A stretch of DNA of 64,000 nucleotides, from contig NZ_CP048106.1 of the NCBI RefSeq assembly GCF_010092985.1, positions 930,001-994,000 of the forward strand. The letters run 5' to 3'. Position 1 is the stretch's first letter. Each line of letters starts with the position of its first letter. Of this stretch, positions 17,351-26,327 are shown piece by piece. Position numbers and translations under genes: made by a program. The notes under the pieces were generated by a model. The model made no database searches, was not told the DNA's origin, and worked only from the letters and a program-made list of their open reading frames with translations. Source of the stretch: Pontibacter pudoricolor. GTDB lineage: Bacteria > Bacteroidota > Bacteroidia > Cytophagales > Hymenobacteraceae.

Positions 17351-17914
17351 ATGGACGTACTGGTAATTGATAATTACGACTCTTTCACATACAACCTGGT
17401 GCACCTGTTACAGGAACTGGGCGCTGAAGTAACTGTTCGTCGCAATGACAAAACCACGCTGGAAGAAGTTGATAACTATAGCAAGATCATGCTTTCTCCT
17501 GGCCCCGGTATACCGGACGAAGCTGGTATGCTGAAAGAGATCATTCGCACTTTTGGCCCAACCAAGAGTTTATTTGGTGTGTGCCTGGGACATCAGGCAA
17601 TAGGTGAAGTGTATGGTGGTAAGCTGTTTAACAGCAACGAAGTATGGCATGGTGTGGCTACGTCGGTAACTATAGTTTGCGAGGATGAAAAACTCTTTTC
17701 AAATCTGCCCAAGCAATTCAATACCGGCCGTTACCACTCGTGGCTGGTGCAACAGGAATTACCCGATTTCCTGGTGCCAACAGCAATTGATGAAACAAGT
17801 AACATCATGGCGCTGCGCCATAAAGAGTTTGATGTACGAGGCGTGCAGTTCCACCCCGAATCAGTGCTGACAGAGCATGGAAGGGAGATAATTAAAAACT
17901 GGCTTGACAGTTAG
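17351..17914 (+). CDS. trpG: Anthranilate synthase component II (glutamine amidotransferase)
   Basis: Class I glutaminase supplying ammonia to TrpE. 187 residues. The catalytic Cys78 lies in FGVCLGHQAIG, and the His/Glu pair in VQFHPESVL; SPGPGIPDE forms the oxyanion region. It could also serve p-aminobenzoate synthesis, since such subunits are often shared, but position directly after trpE favours the trp role. The 118-bp gap before trpD holds phrase-like repeats. Confidence 0.95.
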   Translation: MDVLVIDNYDSFTYNLVHLLQELGAEVTVRRNDKTTLEEVDNYSKIMLSPGPGIPDEAGMLKEIIRTFGPTKSLFGVCLGHQAIGEVYGGKLFNSNEVWHGVATSVTIVCEDEKLFSNLPKQFNTGRYHSWLVQQELPDFLVPTAIDETSNIMALRHKEFDVRGVQFHPESVLTEHGREIIKNWLDS

Positions 17915-18020
17915 ACAGTTAGAAAGTTAGAGAGTTTGGAAGTTAGAAAGTTTATTGAACTGTTAACTAAATAGGTTCTAAAATTTCCCCTTCTGTTTTT
18001 AGGAGGGGTTAGGGGGAGGT
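17915..18020. repeat. Phrase-like intergenic repeats in the trpG-trpD gap
   Basis: 17915-17960 is built of tandem variants of GTTAGAAAGTTAGAGAGTT. 17978-18020 contains CCCCTTCT ... AGGAGGGGTTAGGGGGAGGT, a purine/pyrimidine inverted motif that I recognise as a widespread intergenic element in Bacteroidota. Neither is coding. Confidence 0.6.
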
Positions 18021-18032
18021 AAAAAAACAACA

Positions 18033-19043
18033 ATGAAAGAAATACTGAATCACTTATTCGAACATAAAACGCTTACCAAAGAGCAGGCGCGGGAGGTGCT
18101 GCTTAATATTACAGGAGGCAGGTACAACCAAAGCCAGATCTCCAGTTTCCTGACGGTGTACATGATGCGAAGCATTACGGTAGATGAACTGGAGGGCTTC
18201 CGGAATGCGCTGCTCGACCAGTGCCAGCGCGTAGACCTGGATGCTTACAACCCTATCGACCTTTGCGGCACCGGTGGCGATGGCAAGGATACGTTTAACA
18301 TCTCTACGCTGTCGTCTTTTGTGGTGGCGGCCAATGGTATTCCGGTTGCCAAGCATGGTAACTATGGCGTGTCGTCTTCGTGTGGCTCCTCTAATGTGCT
18401 CGAGGCACTGGGAATCAGGTTTACTACGGATACCGATGCGCTGGAGCGATCTATTGCCAATTATAACATTTGTTTCCTGCATGCGCCGCTTTTCCATCCG
18501 GCTATGAAAAGTGTGGGTGCTATCAGAAAAGACCTCGCGGTGAAGACGTTCTTTAACATGCTGGGCCCAATGGTGAACCCGGCTTTCCCGAAGCAGCAGA
18601 TGGTAGGGGTTTATAGTCTGGAACTTGCCCGTATGTATAGTTACCTGTATCAGCAGCAGCCGGAAGTAAACTATAGCATCATTCATACCCTGGATGGCTA
18701 CGACGAAATTTCCCTGACAAGCCCGTTCAAAGTGATCTCCGATAAAAAGGAAGTGCTGTTAGATGCCCAGTTGCTCGGGTTGCCACGGTTGCAGCAGGAG
18801 CAGATCAAAGGCGGCGGTACGATTGAAAGTGCAGCTAAAATATTTATAGATGTATTAAAAGGAGAGGGTACAGCTGCGCAAACAGCTGTAGTTGCCGCCA
18901 ATGCCGGCATGGCTATTCAGTGCGCAAGACCAGAAACAAGCATGATGGAAGCTGTTGCTATAGCTAAAGAAACACTTGAATCAGGCAAAGCTTATCCCTT
19001 ATTCAACAGTCTGATAAATGATCAGAAGTTAGTAGTAGCCTGA
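18033..19043 (+). CDS. trpD: Anthranilate phosphoribosyltransferase
   Basis: Transfers phosphoribose from PRPP to anthranilate. 336 residues. Key motifs: LCGTGGDGKDTFNIST (PRPP/Mg site), AKHGNYGVSSSCGSSNVLEALG and FHPAMKSVGAIRKDLAVKTFFNMLGP (anthranilate site). All are intact. Part of the trp operon; trpC follows after 44 bases. Confidence 0.96.
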   Translation: MKEILNHLFEHKTLTKEQAREVLLNITGGRYNQSQISSFLTVYMMRSITVDELEGFRNALLDQCQRVDLDAYNPIDLCGTGGDGKDTFNISTLSSFVVAANGIPVAKHGNYGVSSSCGSSNVLEALGIRFTTDTDALERSIANYNICFLHAPLFHPAMKSVGAIRKDLAVKTFFNMLGPMVNPAFPKQQMVGVYSLELARMYSYLYQQQPEVNYSIIHTLDGYDEISLTSPFKVISDKKEVLLDAQLLGLPRLQQEQIKGGGTIESAAKIFIDVLKGEGTAAQTAVVAANAGMAIQCARPETSMMEAVAIAKETLESGKAYPLFNSLINDQKLVVA

Positions 19044-19087
19044 TCATCTTCAACACTATTCATCTCCAAAATTTAAAATCAAAAGAC

Positions 19088-19903
19088 ATGAACATACTAG
19101 ACGAAATCATAGCGCATAAATACAAAGAAGTAGCCGATCGCAAAGCACTATACCCGGTAAAATTGCTGGAGAAAAGCCTTTACTTCGAAACACCTTGCCT
19201 GTCGCTGGAGCGTTACTTGCTGCGCCCTGACAAGAGCGGTATCATTGCCGAGATCAAGCGTAAATCACCTTCCAAAGGCGACATCAATCCTTATGTTTCA
19301 GTTGAGCGCACTTCCATTGGCTACATGCAGGCGGGCGCTTCGGCTTTGTCTATCCTAACTGATACAAATTACTTTGGCGGCAAAAACGAAGACCTTGTAA
19401 CGGCCCGTAAGTATAATTTCTGCCCGATCCTACGCAAGGATTTTGTAATGGACGAATACCAGATCGTGGAAGCAAAATCGATTGGTGCCGATGCTATACT
19501 GTTGATTGCGGCTGCTCTTGAACCTGCGCGACTGAAAGAACTGGCTGCCTTTGCCCGCTCATTCGGGTTGGAAGTGCTGCTGGAAGTACACAACAAACAG
19601 GAACTTGATGAAACGTTGCATGAATCTGTAACTATAGTTGGCGTGAACAACCGCAATCTGAAGACCTTTAAGACGGATGTAGGCTTATCCTTTGAACTGG
19701 CGCAATACATTCCGAGTGGCCTGACTAAAGTTTCAGAAAGTGGTCTGAGCCAGGTACAAACACTGATTGAGCTGCAACAGGCTGGTTACAACGGATTTTT
19801 GATCGGAGAGACCTTTATGAGCGATAGCCGCCCTGAGCGCGCCGCTGCTGCTTTTATAAAAGAACTTCGTCAGTTGCAGGAGCTTAAAGAGCAAACAGCA
19901 TGA
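19088..19903 (+). CDS. trpC: Indole-3-glycerol-phosphate synthase
   Basis: Ring closure of CdRP to indole-glycerol phosphate. 271 residues, (beta/alpha)8 fold. IIAEIKRKSPSKG carries the catalytic Glu and Lys; LRKDFVMDEYQI, VGVNNRNLKTF and SESGL are conserved. It is a stand-alone protein, overlapping trpF by 4 bases (ATGA). Confidence 0.96.
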   Translation: MNILDEIIAHKYKEVADRKALYPVKLLEKSLYFETPCLSLERYLLRPDKSGIIAEIKRKSPSKGDINPYVSVERTSIGYMQAGASALSILTDTNYFGGKNEDLVTARKYNFCPILRKDFVMDEYQIVEAKSIGADAILLIAAALEPARLKELAAFARSFGLEVLLEVHNKQELDETLHESVTIVGVNNRNLKTFKTDVGLSFELAQYIPSGLTKVSESGLSQVQTLIELQQAGYNGFLIGETFMSDSRPERAAAAFIKELRQLQELKEQTA

Positions 19904-20526
19904 AAGTAAAAGTATGCGGCATGCGCGATCCGGAGAACCTGAAGCAGATCGCAGCGCTTCATCCGGATTACCTGGGTTTCATTTTTTACAAAGGATCTAA
20001 GCGCAACTGTGCAGAAACTATAACTCCGGAAATGCTGTCCGATTTGCCCGCAACTATAAAAAAGGTCGGGGTTTTTGTGAATGAAACTACGGAAACTATA
20101 GTTTCAACCGCCCGCAACTATAGGCTGAATGTCATCCAACTGCACGGCGTAGAATCACCGAAGCAATGCCAGGAAATTAAAGATGCAGGATTTGAAGTAA
20201 TAAAAGTTTTTTCTGTAGATGACCGTTTTGTATTTGAGAATACCCTGCTGTATGAAAGAAGCTGCGACTACTTCCTGTTCGATACCAAAGGCGATGCGCA
20301 TGGCGGCAACGGCATTCCGTTCGATTGGGAACTTATGAAAAACTATTTGTCGCCCAAACCTTATTTTCTGAGTGGCGGCCTGAACCTGGAGAACATCAAG
20401 CACCTGGTTAAAGTGAGACCAAAGCCCTTTGCCATTGATGTAAATAGCGGGTTCGAGTTGGAGCCAGGACTGAAGGATGTTGAGAAAGTGAGGCTCCTGT
20501 TGGAGCAGTTGAGAGTTAAGAGTTAA
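19900..20526 (+). CDS. trpF: Phosphoribosylanthranilate isomerase
   Basis: Amadori rearrangement of phosphoribosyl-anthranilate to CdRP. 208 residues. VKVCGMRDPENL holds the catalytic Cys, and YLGFIFYKGSKR, FVNET, VIQLHGVES, FDTKGDAHGGNG and LSGGLN follow the family order. Translationally coupled to trpC by ATGA overlap. The short gap to trpB has AGAGTTAAGAGTTAAAAGTT phrase repeats. Confidence 0.95.
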   Translation: MKVKVCGMRDPENLKQIAALHPDYLGFIFYKGSKRNCAETITPEMLSDLPATIKKVGVFVNETTETIVSTARNYRLNVIQLHGVESPKQCQEIKDAGFEVIKVFSVDDRFVFENTLLYERSCDYFLFDTKGDAHGGNGIPFDWELMKNYLSPKPYFLSGGLNLENIKHLVKVRPKPFAIDVNSGFELEPGLKDVEKVRLLLEQLRVKS

Positions 20527-20588
20527 AAGTTATGAGTTTAAAGTCGTGTTACGTGCGTCGTGTTACGTGATACGGATAACAATAGAAT

Positions 20589-21779
20589 ATGAAATATACA
20601 GTTGACGAAAATGGCTTCTATGGCAAATTTGGCGGATCGTACATCCCAGAAATGCTGTACCCGAATGTGGAAGAGCTGCGCCAGAATTACCTGACAATCA
20701 TGCAGGAACCGGACTTCCAGGAAGAGATGCAAACTTTACTGAAAGATTATGTGGGTCGCCCGACGCCGCTCTACTTTGCCAAGCGACTTTCCGAAAAATA
20801 TAACACCAACATTTACCTCAAACGCGAGGACCTGAACCATACCGGCGCACATAAGATCAACAATACGGTGGGCCAGGTACTGATGGCAAAACGCCTGGGC
20901 AAGAAACGCATTATTGCTGAGACCGGAGCTGGTCAGCATGGTGTGGCAACAGCTACCGTGTGCGCGCTGATGGGGCTGGAGTGTATCGTGTACATGGGTG
21001 AAGTAGATATTCAGCGACAGGCGCCTAATGTGGCGAGAATGAAAATGTTAGGTGCTACGGTAGTGCCTGCAACCAGTGGCAGCAAAACCCTGAAAGACGC
21101 CACCAACGAAGCCATCCGCGACTGGATCAACAACCCGGAAAATACCTATTACATCATCGGTTCGGTGGTTGGTCCGCATCCTTACCCCGACATGGTTGCC
21201 CGTTTTCAATCTATAATTTCTGAGGAAATAAAGACGCAGCTGAAACAGAAAACTGGGAATGAGAACCCGGATTACGTGGTGGCTTGTGTAGGCGGTGGCA
21301 GCAACGCAGCGGGCGCTTTTTATCATTACCTGGATACGCCGGAGGTAAAGCTGGTGGCAGTAGAAGCCGCTGGTCTGGGTATAGATTCAGGAGAGTCGGC
21401 CGCTACGTCGGTGCTGGGTCGTGAGGGCATTATACATGGCAGCCGCACTTTGCTTATGCAGACCGAAGACGGACAGGTGACCGAACCCTATTCCATTTCT
21501 GCGGGCCTGGATTACCCGGGAGTAGGACCGTTACATGCGCACCTGCATCAATCCGGACGCGCTATTTTTGAAAGCATAACCGACGATGAGGCCTTGCAGG
21601 CAGTGCTGGAACTAACAAGGTTGGAAGGCATCATTCCGGCTCTGGAAAGCGCGCACGCTTTAGCAGCCCTCAGCAAAATCGGTGCGAAGCCGGATGAAGT
21701 GGTGGTCGTGAACCTTTCCGGTCGCGGCGACAAAGATTTAACAACTTACTTAGACAGATTTGAGCTTCATGGAAAATAG
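20589..21779 (+). CDS. trpB: Tryptophan synthase beta chain
   Basis: PLP enzyme condensing indole and serine. 396 residues, TrpB1 type. The PLP lysine is in [10 protein letters not shown], the catalytic Glu in [11 protein letters not shown], and the phosphate loop in [10 protein letters not shown]. It overlaps trpA by 11 bases, as expected for subunits made in equal amounts. Confidence 0.97.
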   Translation: MKYTVDENGFYGKFGGSYIPEMLYPNVEELRQNYLTIMQEPDFQEEMQTLLKDYVGRPTPLYFAKRLSEKYNTNIYLKREDLNHTGAHKINNTVGQVLMAKRLGKKRIIAETGAGQHGVATATVCALMGLECIVYMGEVDIQRQAPNVARMKMLGATVVPATSGSKTLKDATNEAIRDWINNPENTYYIIGSVVGPHPYPDMVARFQSIISEEIKTQLKQKTGNENPDYVVACVGGGSNAAGAFYHYLDTPEVKLVAVEAAGLGIDSGESAATSVLGREGIIHGSRTLLMQTEDGQVTEPYSISAGLDYPGVGPLHAHLHQSGRAIFESITDDEALQAVLELTRLEGIIPALESAHALAALSKIGAKPDEVVVVNLSGRGDKDLTTYLDRFELHGK

Positions 21780-22581
21780 AATCAAAACCCTTTTCAGACA
21801 AAAGCCACAGGAGCTGCTATCTGTTTACTTTACGGCTGGCTATCCGAATTTAGAAGATACGGTTCCGATCATCCTAGAGCTTGAGAAAAATGATGTGGAT
21901 TTGATCGAGATCGGCATGCCTTTTTCTGATCCCTTAGCCGACGGACCAACTATACAGCAGAGCAGTGAAATTGCTTTGCGAAATGGCATGACTATTCCGT
22001 TGCTGCTTGAGCAGTTAAAGGATATCCGCCAGCAAACACAGATTCCGCTGGTATTTATGGGCTACCTGAACCCGGTGATGCAGTATGGCGTGGAACGATT
22101 TTGCAGAGAAGCCAGCGAGATTGGTATAGATGGCATCATTCTTCCTGATCTGCCACTGGCTGATTATGTGCGGGAATATAAATGCCTTTTCGAGCAACAC
22201 AACCTGAGCATGGTTTTCCTGATAACGCCTCAAACGACAGAGCAGCGCATCCGGGAAATCGACAGCCACACCAATGGTTTTATATACATGGTTTCATCTG
22301 CATCGGTAACAGGTGGCACCAATGGTAACGCGGTAGCTAATACCGATTATTTTCAACGGGTAAGGCAGATGGAGCTTCGAAATCCGGGCATCATTGGCTT
22401 CGGCATACATAACCGCGAAACCTTTACCGAAGCCTGCAACCATGCAAGCGGAGCCATCATTGGCAGTGCCTTCATTAAAGCACTTACGCAGGGGGCAGCC
22501 TTCAGCAAAACATCCAGTCATTTATCCAGCGCATTAAACAAGAAGCATGATCATACAATTGCAGCAAGGTATACCTGCTGA
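21769..22581 (+). CDS. trpA: Tryptophan synthase alpha chain
   Basis: Cleaves indole-glycerol phosphate and channels indole to TrpB. The ATG at 21769 (MENRIKTLF) is chosen over a TTG three codons upstream. Family motifs: [29 protein letters not shown] (catalytic Glu and Asp), GIILPDLPL and GFGIHNRE. The usual C-terminus is reached near residue 245; the remaining residues run in frame into the next gene, giving a 35-base overlap with the DAHP synthase. Confidence 0.96.
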   Translation: MENRIKTLFRQKPQELLSVYFTAGYPNLEDTVPIILELEKNDVDLIEIGMPFSDPLADGPTIQQSSEIALRNGMTIPLLLEQLKDIRQQTQIPLVFMGYLNPVMQYGVERFCREASEIGIDGIILPDLPLADYVREYKCLFEQHNLSMVFLITPQTTEQRIREIDSHTNGFIYMVSSASVTGGTNGNAVANTDYFQRVRQMELRNPGIIGFGIHNRETFTEACNHASGAIIGSAFIKALTQGAAFSKTSSHLSSALNKKHDHTIAARYTC

Positions 22582-23557
22582 ACTCAAAGAAAATATCCTG
22601 CAGCAAATAAAGGCTGTCGGTTTTAAAGGCAATGAAGTACTGACTCAGGAAGGCCAATATATCGTGGGCATCGGCAAGAAAGATTTCGATATCCGTACGA
22701 TTGGCCAGTTGCCTGGCGTAGCCGACATTCACCGGGTGTCTGATGAGTATAAGCTGATTTCACGCAAGTGGAAAGTAGAGCCAACACGCATCGATCTGGG
22801 TGACGGTGTAATAATTGGAGAAGGGCAGTTCAGTATCATGGCCGGACCTTGTTCCATCGAAAGCGAAAAGCAGATTGAGCTGGTGGTGCAGCATTTAGTG
22901 GAGAATAATGTGAAGATCATGCGGGGCGGCGTGTTTAAACCGCGTAGCTCACCTTATGCTTTTCGTGGGCTTGGGTTAGAAGGTCTGCAGTTATTTCACC
23001 GCATCTGCCGCGAGAACGGGATCAAGATCATTACCGAAGTGATGCAGGTGTCCCAGATAGAGGACATGATCGACTATGTGGATGTTTTCCAGGTAGGGGC
23101 ACGCAACAGCCAGAATTTTAATCTGCTGGATGCATTAGGTGCTGCACAGAAACCAGTACTGCTGAAACGTGGCATTTCCGGAACTATAGAAGAATTGCTG
23201 CAGGCCGCAGAATACATCTTCTCGAATGGAAACGAAAAGATCATGCTTTGTGAACGCGGAATCCGTTCTTATGAAAATGCTTACCGCAATGTGCTTGATC
23301 TGAATGCTGTACCCGTCCTGAAAGCCAAAACGCATTTACCAGTTATAGTTGACCCGTCGCATGGAATAGGTTTAAGAGATTATGTTGAAGAAATGTCGTT
23401 GGCAGCGGTAATGGCCGGGGCTGATGGCGTGATCTATGAAACGCACCAGAAGCCGGAAGAAGCTTTTTCAGATGGACAGCAGACAGTTAATTTCAAGGAG
23501 TCTGAAAGGTTGATCAGACGCATGCGACAAGCCTATAGTTTGCGGGAGAGTTTTTGA
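22547..23557 (+). CDS. aroF: 3-deoxy-7-phosphoheptulonate (DAHP) synthase, class I-beta
   Basis: First step of the shikimate pathway: PEP + erythrose 4-phosphate to DAHP. 336 residues. Residues 1-70 resemble the ferredoxin-like regulatory domain of the Thermotoga-type enzyme. The barrel shows MAGPCSIES, RGGVFKPRSSPYAFRGLG, LLKRGISGT, LCERGIRSYE and PVIVDPSHGIGLRDYV (metal ligands). Its start lies 35 bases inside trpA, so it is the last gene of the trp operon and falls under trp attenuation. The symbol is a family label; aroG would be equally defensible. Confidence 0.93.
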   Translation: MIIQLQQGIPAELKENILQQIKAVGFKGNEVLTQEGQYIVGIGKKDFDIRTIGQLPGVADIHRVSDEYKLISRKWKVEPTRIDLGDGVIIGEGQFSIMAGPCSIESEKQIELVVQHLVENNVKIMRGGVFKPRSSPYAFRGLGLEGLQLFHRICRENGIKIITEVMQVSQIEDMIDYVDVFQVGARNSQNFNLLDALGAAQKPVLLKRGISGTIEELLQAAEYIFSNGNEKIMLCERGIRSYENAYRNVLDLNAVPVLKAKTHLPVIVDPSHGIGLRDYVEEMSLAAVMAGADGVIYETHQKPEEAFSDGQQTVNFKESERLIRRMRQAYSLRESF

Positions 23558-24039
23558 TTTCGTTATCCGTTGCTCGTTGATCAGAATAAATACTGGTGCG
23601 ATAGTCCTAGCTCGTGACGAACTATAGTTTGGGCCTCTGTTACAGTCGGATTACAAATCCAACATTATAGTAAGACACGGGTTACAAACCCGCGCCAGCA
23701 AAATTATATATGATTTCAAATTGGGAAAAAGCTACTTCATTCTCCCAATTTGTCATCCTGAAAGGATCTTGTGGGCGAGTAGCTTAGGCTCTTGCTAGTT
23801 CTAGTTACTGTAATCCAACCCAAGCCCTCGCTCGCGTCCCGCGAGTGTGTGTTACCCGCAGCCTCTGGCCGCTTTAAACTATAGTCTATAGTTGCCTAAA
23901 CTTAAAGTTATAGTATAAGGTGGCGAGACGCCACAAAATAGCTCACACTCGCGGGACGCGAGAGAGGGCAAAATATTTGTATGAAACGAACCTGCTATCC
24001 AAGGGGGCACTTTACAAAACATTCAAACTATAGCAACAA
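23558..24039. other. 482-bp repeat-rich intergenic region
   Basis: No coding frame seen. It contains two same-shape hairpins (GGATT-ACA-AATCC at 23648-23660; CGGGTT-ACA-AACCCG at 23678-23692), a GTCATCCTGAAAGGATCTTG phrase near 23753-23772, a 29-bp inverted repeat (23824-23852 / 23941-23969), a GTGGCG-AGA-CGCCAC hairpin (23920-23934) and several CTATAG palindromes. Confidence 0.6.
23824..23969. repeat. 29-bp imperfect inverted repeat with 88-bp spacer
   Basis: The arm at 23824-23852 (GCCCTCGCTCGCGTCCCGCG...) matches the reverse complement of 23941-23969 at 26 of 29 positions. Each arm is itself a hairpin (CTCGCG-TCC-CGCGAG). The spacer holds another hairpin and three CTATAG-like sites. It could be a miniature mobile element or a processed RNA structure; no transposase is nearby and no target duplication was recognised. 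Confidence 0.6.
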
Positions 24040-24070
24040 AAAAGCCCGGTACTTTTTGCACCGGGCTTTT
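24040..24070 (-). terminator. Bidirectional terminator after the S9 peptidase gene
   Basis: Stem AAAAGCCCGGT / ACCGGGCTTTT with a 9-base loop. A runs on the left and T runs on the right make it usable in both directions; it lies 20 bases after the peptidase stop on the minus strand. Confidence 0.85.
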
Positions 24071-24090
24071 ATAGTTTAGTTGTTGTTTGG

Positions 24091-26121
24091 TTACAGCGTT
24101 TCGTCTAACCATTTAAAGAACTCACTCTGCCACACAATTGCGTTCTGTGGTTGCAGTACCCAGTGGTTCTCATCCGGTAAATATAACAAGCGGCTCTTAA
24201 TGCCTTTCAGCTGCGCCAACTGGAATGCCTGCAGGCCCTGCTCTATACCAACGCGGAAATCCTGGCCACCCTGTACGATCAGGATCGGTGTATTCCATTT
24301 GCTGACATATTCGCTTGGGTTAAATTCTTTGTAGCTCTGCGGCGATTTGGTATCCCAGTAAGGACCTTTCAGCTCGTTGTTTGCAAAGAACATTTCCTCT
24401 GTCGTGCCATACCAGCTGCGCATATCAAACAAACCATCATGGGCGATGAACGTTTTGAAACGCCCGTCGTGCACGCCTGCCAACATAAACACCGAGTAAC
24501 CGCCATAGCTGGCGCCAACTGCACCCAGTCTGTCTTTATCTACATAAGCTTCTTTGGCTACGTCGTCAATGGCAGCAAGGTAATCGCGGATAGGCTGTCC
24601 GCCCCAGTCGCCGCTGATCTGGCGGTTCCACTCGTCACCATGACCTGGCATACCACGTCTGTTCGGAGCTACAACAATATAGCCTTGCGCTGCTATCAGT
24701 TGCAGGTTCCAACGGTAAGAATAAGACTGTGTTAAAGCCGATTGCGGACCACCCTGGCAGTAAAGCAAGGTTGGGTATTTTTTATTCGGATCGAAATCCG
24801 GCGGATAGACTATCCACGAGAACAGGTCTTTGCCATCACTGGCTTTGGTAACACGTGGTTCCACTTTGCTGAGCGCCAGTTTGCTGTAAACCTCGTTGTT
24901 TACTGTAGTCAGCTGCGTTAGCTTGCCGGATTTAGTATATAAGCGGTATAGTTCCGGCGCATGATTCATGTCGGTACGTGATACTACCAGGTTATTTCCT
25001 GATTGGCCTACTATACCGTTCACATCGAACTGGCCTTTGGTTACCTGCCTGATGTTTTTAGCCGAGAACTTGTCCAGGTTTTTCGGAAGAGCAATTTCGT
25101 ATAGTTGTATAGTTCCTTTAATAGGGGCTACAAACCAGATCTTGCTGCCATCCTTGCTCCAGGTAAACGAGTTTATAGTTTCGTCCCAGTCTTTGGTCAG
25201 GTTATACTTTTTACCGGATTTGGTGTCCTGTACCATCAGCTCATTCTGGTCAGCTTCGTTGCCATCTTCGTCCATAGCCAGCCACGCCATTTTTGTGGCA
25301 TCTCCCGAAAAAGCAGGATTGGTATCGTAGCCTGGGTTGCCGTCTGTAAAGTTTGTTGTTTTACCTGATGCGATGTCGTAGCGGTAAATATCGGTGTTGG
25401 TGCTTACAGCGTATTCTTTACCGAATTTCTTCTTGCTTACATACAATATGGCTTTGCTGTCAGGGCTCCAGATCATATCTTCCGATCCACCGAATGGCAT
25501 CTGCGGTGCATCAAAAGGCTCGCCCTTCATTATATCGGTTGGGTTGCCGATCTTGCCCTCGTTGTAGGTCGCAAAGAAAACGTGCTGAAACTTACCATCT
25601 TCCCAGGTATCCCAGTGGCGGTAGTTCAGGTCATCGTATACATAGGCGTTTGATTTTTTCAGCTTTGGATAGATGTCGGTGCTGTGCATTTTCTTCACTT
25701 CCACCTCGCGCGAGAAAAGTACATATTTTCCATCCGGAGAGAAACGCACATTGCTCAGACCACCTTCAAAATTAGTCAGTTGTTTTGGCTCGCCTTTACC
25801 ACCGGTTAACTGCCATAGCTGGCCTTTGTGCAGGTAAACTATAGTTCCGGCTTTATCGATATGCACAACGCTTTCGCCACCTTTTGTAGAAGTAAGTTGC
25901 GTAGGCTGTCCACCAGTTACAGGAATAGCGTATAGGTTGCGTTCGCTACCATTCTCTTCCATGTTTATGTTGGTTACGCCATATATTACCGACTTACCGT
26001 CTGGCGTTATAGTTTCTGCCGACACCCGACCCAGTTTCCAGAGCAATTCAGGCGTCATGCGCTGTTGTGCCTGCGCCATACTTACAGCAAACACACCAGC
26101 CAGTATCAAGATCTTTTTCAT
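24091..26121 (-). CDS. Secreted S9 family prolyl oligopeptidase-like peptidase
   Basis: 676 residues. A signal peptide (1-18, ending AQAQ) predicts export to the periplasm. Residues ~25-400 are a beta-propeller of WD40-like/TolB-like repeats (VRFSPDGKYVLFSR, IWSPDSKAILYVS). The C-terminal alpha/beta hydrolase has Ser538 in GASYGGYS, Asp621 in GGQDFRVG and His653 in DENHWV, the complete S9 triad. It resembles the dipeptidyl/acylaminoacyl peptidase branch (S9C), which releases short peptides. It lies between the trp operon and the second his unit on the opposite strand and seems unrelated to them. Confidence 0.93.
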   Translation of the reverse strand: MKKILILAGVFAVSMAQAQQRMTPELLWKLGRVSAETITPDGKSVIYGVTNINMEENGSERNLYAIPVTGGQPTQLTSTKGGESVVHIDKAGTIVYLHKGQLWQLTGGKGEPKQLTNFEGGLSNVRFSPDGKYVLFSREVEVKKMHSTDIYPKLKKSNAYVYDDLNYRHWDTWEDGKFQHVFFATYNEGKIGNPTDIMKGEPFDAPQMPFGGSEDMIWSPDSKAILYVSKKKFGKEYAVSTNTDIYRYDIASGKTTNFTDGNPGYDTNPAFSGDATKMAWLAMDEDGNEADQNELMVQDTKSGKKYNLTKDWDETINSFTWSKDGSKIWFVAPIKGTIQLYEIALPKNLDKFSAKNIRQVTKGQFDVNGIVGQSGNNLVVSRTDMNHAPELYRLYTKSGKLTQLTTVNNEVYSKLALSKVEPRVTKASDGKDLFSWIVYPPDFDPNKKYPTLLYCQGGPQSALTQSYSYRWNLQLIAAQGYIVVAPNRRGMPGHGDEWNRQISGDWGGQPIRDYLAAIDDVAKEAYVDKDRLGAVGASYGGYSVFMLAGVHDGRFKTFIAHDGLFDMRSWYGTTEEMFFANNELKGPYWDTKSPQSYKEFNPSEYVSKWNTPILIVQGGQDFRVGIEQGLQAFQLAQLKGIKSRLLYLPDENHWVLQPQNAIVWQSEFFKWLDETL

Positions 26122-26125
26122 ACTT

Positions 26126-26133
26126 CAAATTTA
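26126..26133 (-). promoter_or_regulatory. -7 promoter box (TAAATTTG on minus strand) of the S9 peptidase gene
   Basis: Exact TAnnTTTG match on the minus strand, only 4 bases before the ATG, implying an almost leaderless mRNA. Confidence 0.55.
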
Positions 26134-26184
26134 AGCGAATTGCCGGGATTCTGAAATTATAGTTCTTTAAAGAGAATGCAGGAA

Positions 26185-26219
26185 TTTGTAGTAACTAAAC
26201 TATAGTTCACGTATATTTG
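26185..26219 (+). promoter_or_regulatory. Promoter of the hisHAF-hisIE unit
   Basis: TTTG at 26185-26188 and TATATTTG at 26212-26219 match the -33 and -7 elements with a 23-base spacer. The following bases GCAGTA resemble those after the hisG promoter box. The leader ATG comes 5 bases after the -7 box. An AACTATAGTT palindrome sits between the two elements. Confidence 0.65.
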
Positions 26220-26224
26220 CAGTA

Positions 26225-26305
26225 ATGAAAGGCACAATGGCTCATATGCACCATCATCATGCACGAAGCAACAGTTTCGGAGCCGTATGCCTGTGGATTA
26301 GATAG
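26225..26305 (+). CDS. hisL: Second His-rich leader peptide, ahead of hisHAF-hisIE
   Basis: A 26-codon ORF containing His-Met-His-His-His-His (five His in six codons, 26243-26260), ending ATT-AGA-TAG. It precedes a strong terminator and lies 361 bases before hisH. As with the leader at 11047, a His run upstream of his genes indicates attenuation by charged tRNA-His. The start lies so close to the promoter that translation may begin at or near the first nucleotide. Confidence 0.85.
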   Translation: MKGTMAHMHHHHARSNSFGAVCLWIR

Positions 26306-26327
26306 AACTATAATCGTATATATCCAG

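Noticed and set aside
25353..25775. 140-codon + strand frame inside the S9 peptidase gene
   Set aside because: Lies wholly within a well-supported gene on the other strand and shows an Arg/Cys/His-rich artefact composition.
26243..26260. His run as a cloned His-tag or vector remnant
   Set aside because: It lies in a short ORF directly ahead of an attenuator terminator and his genes, next to native-type promoter boxes.
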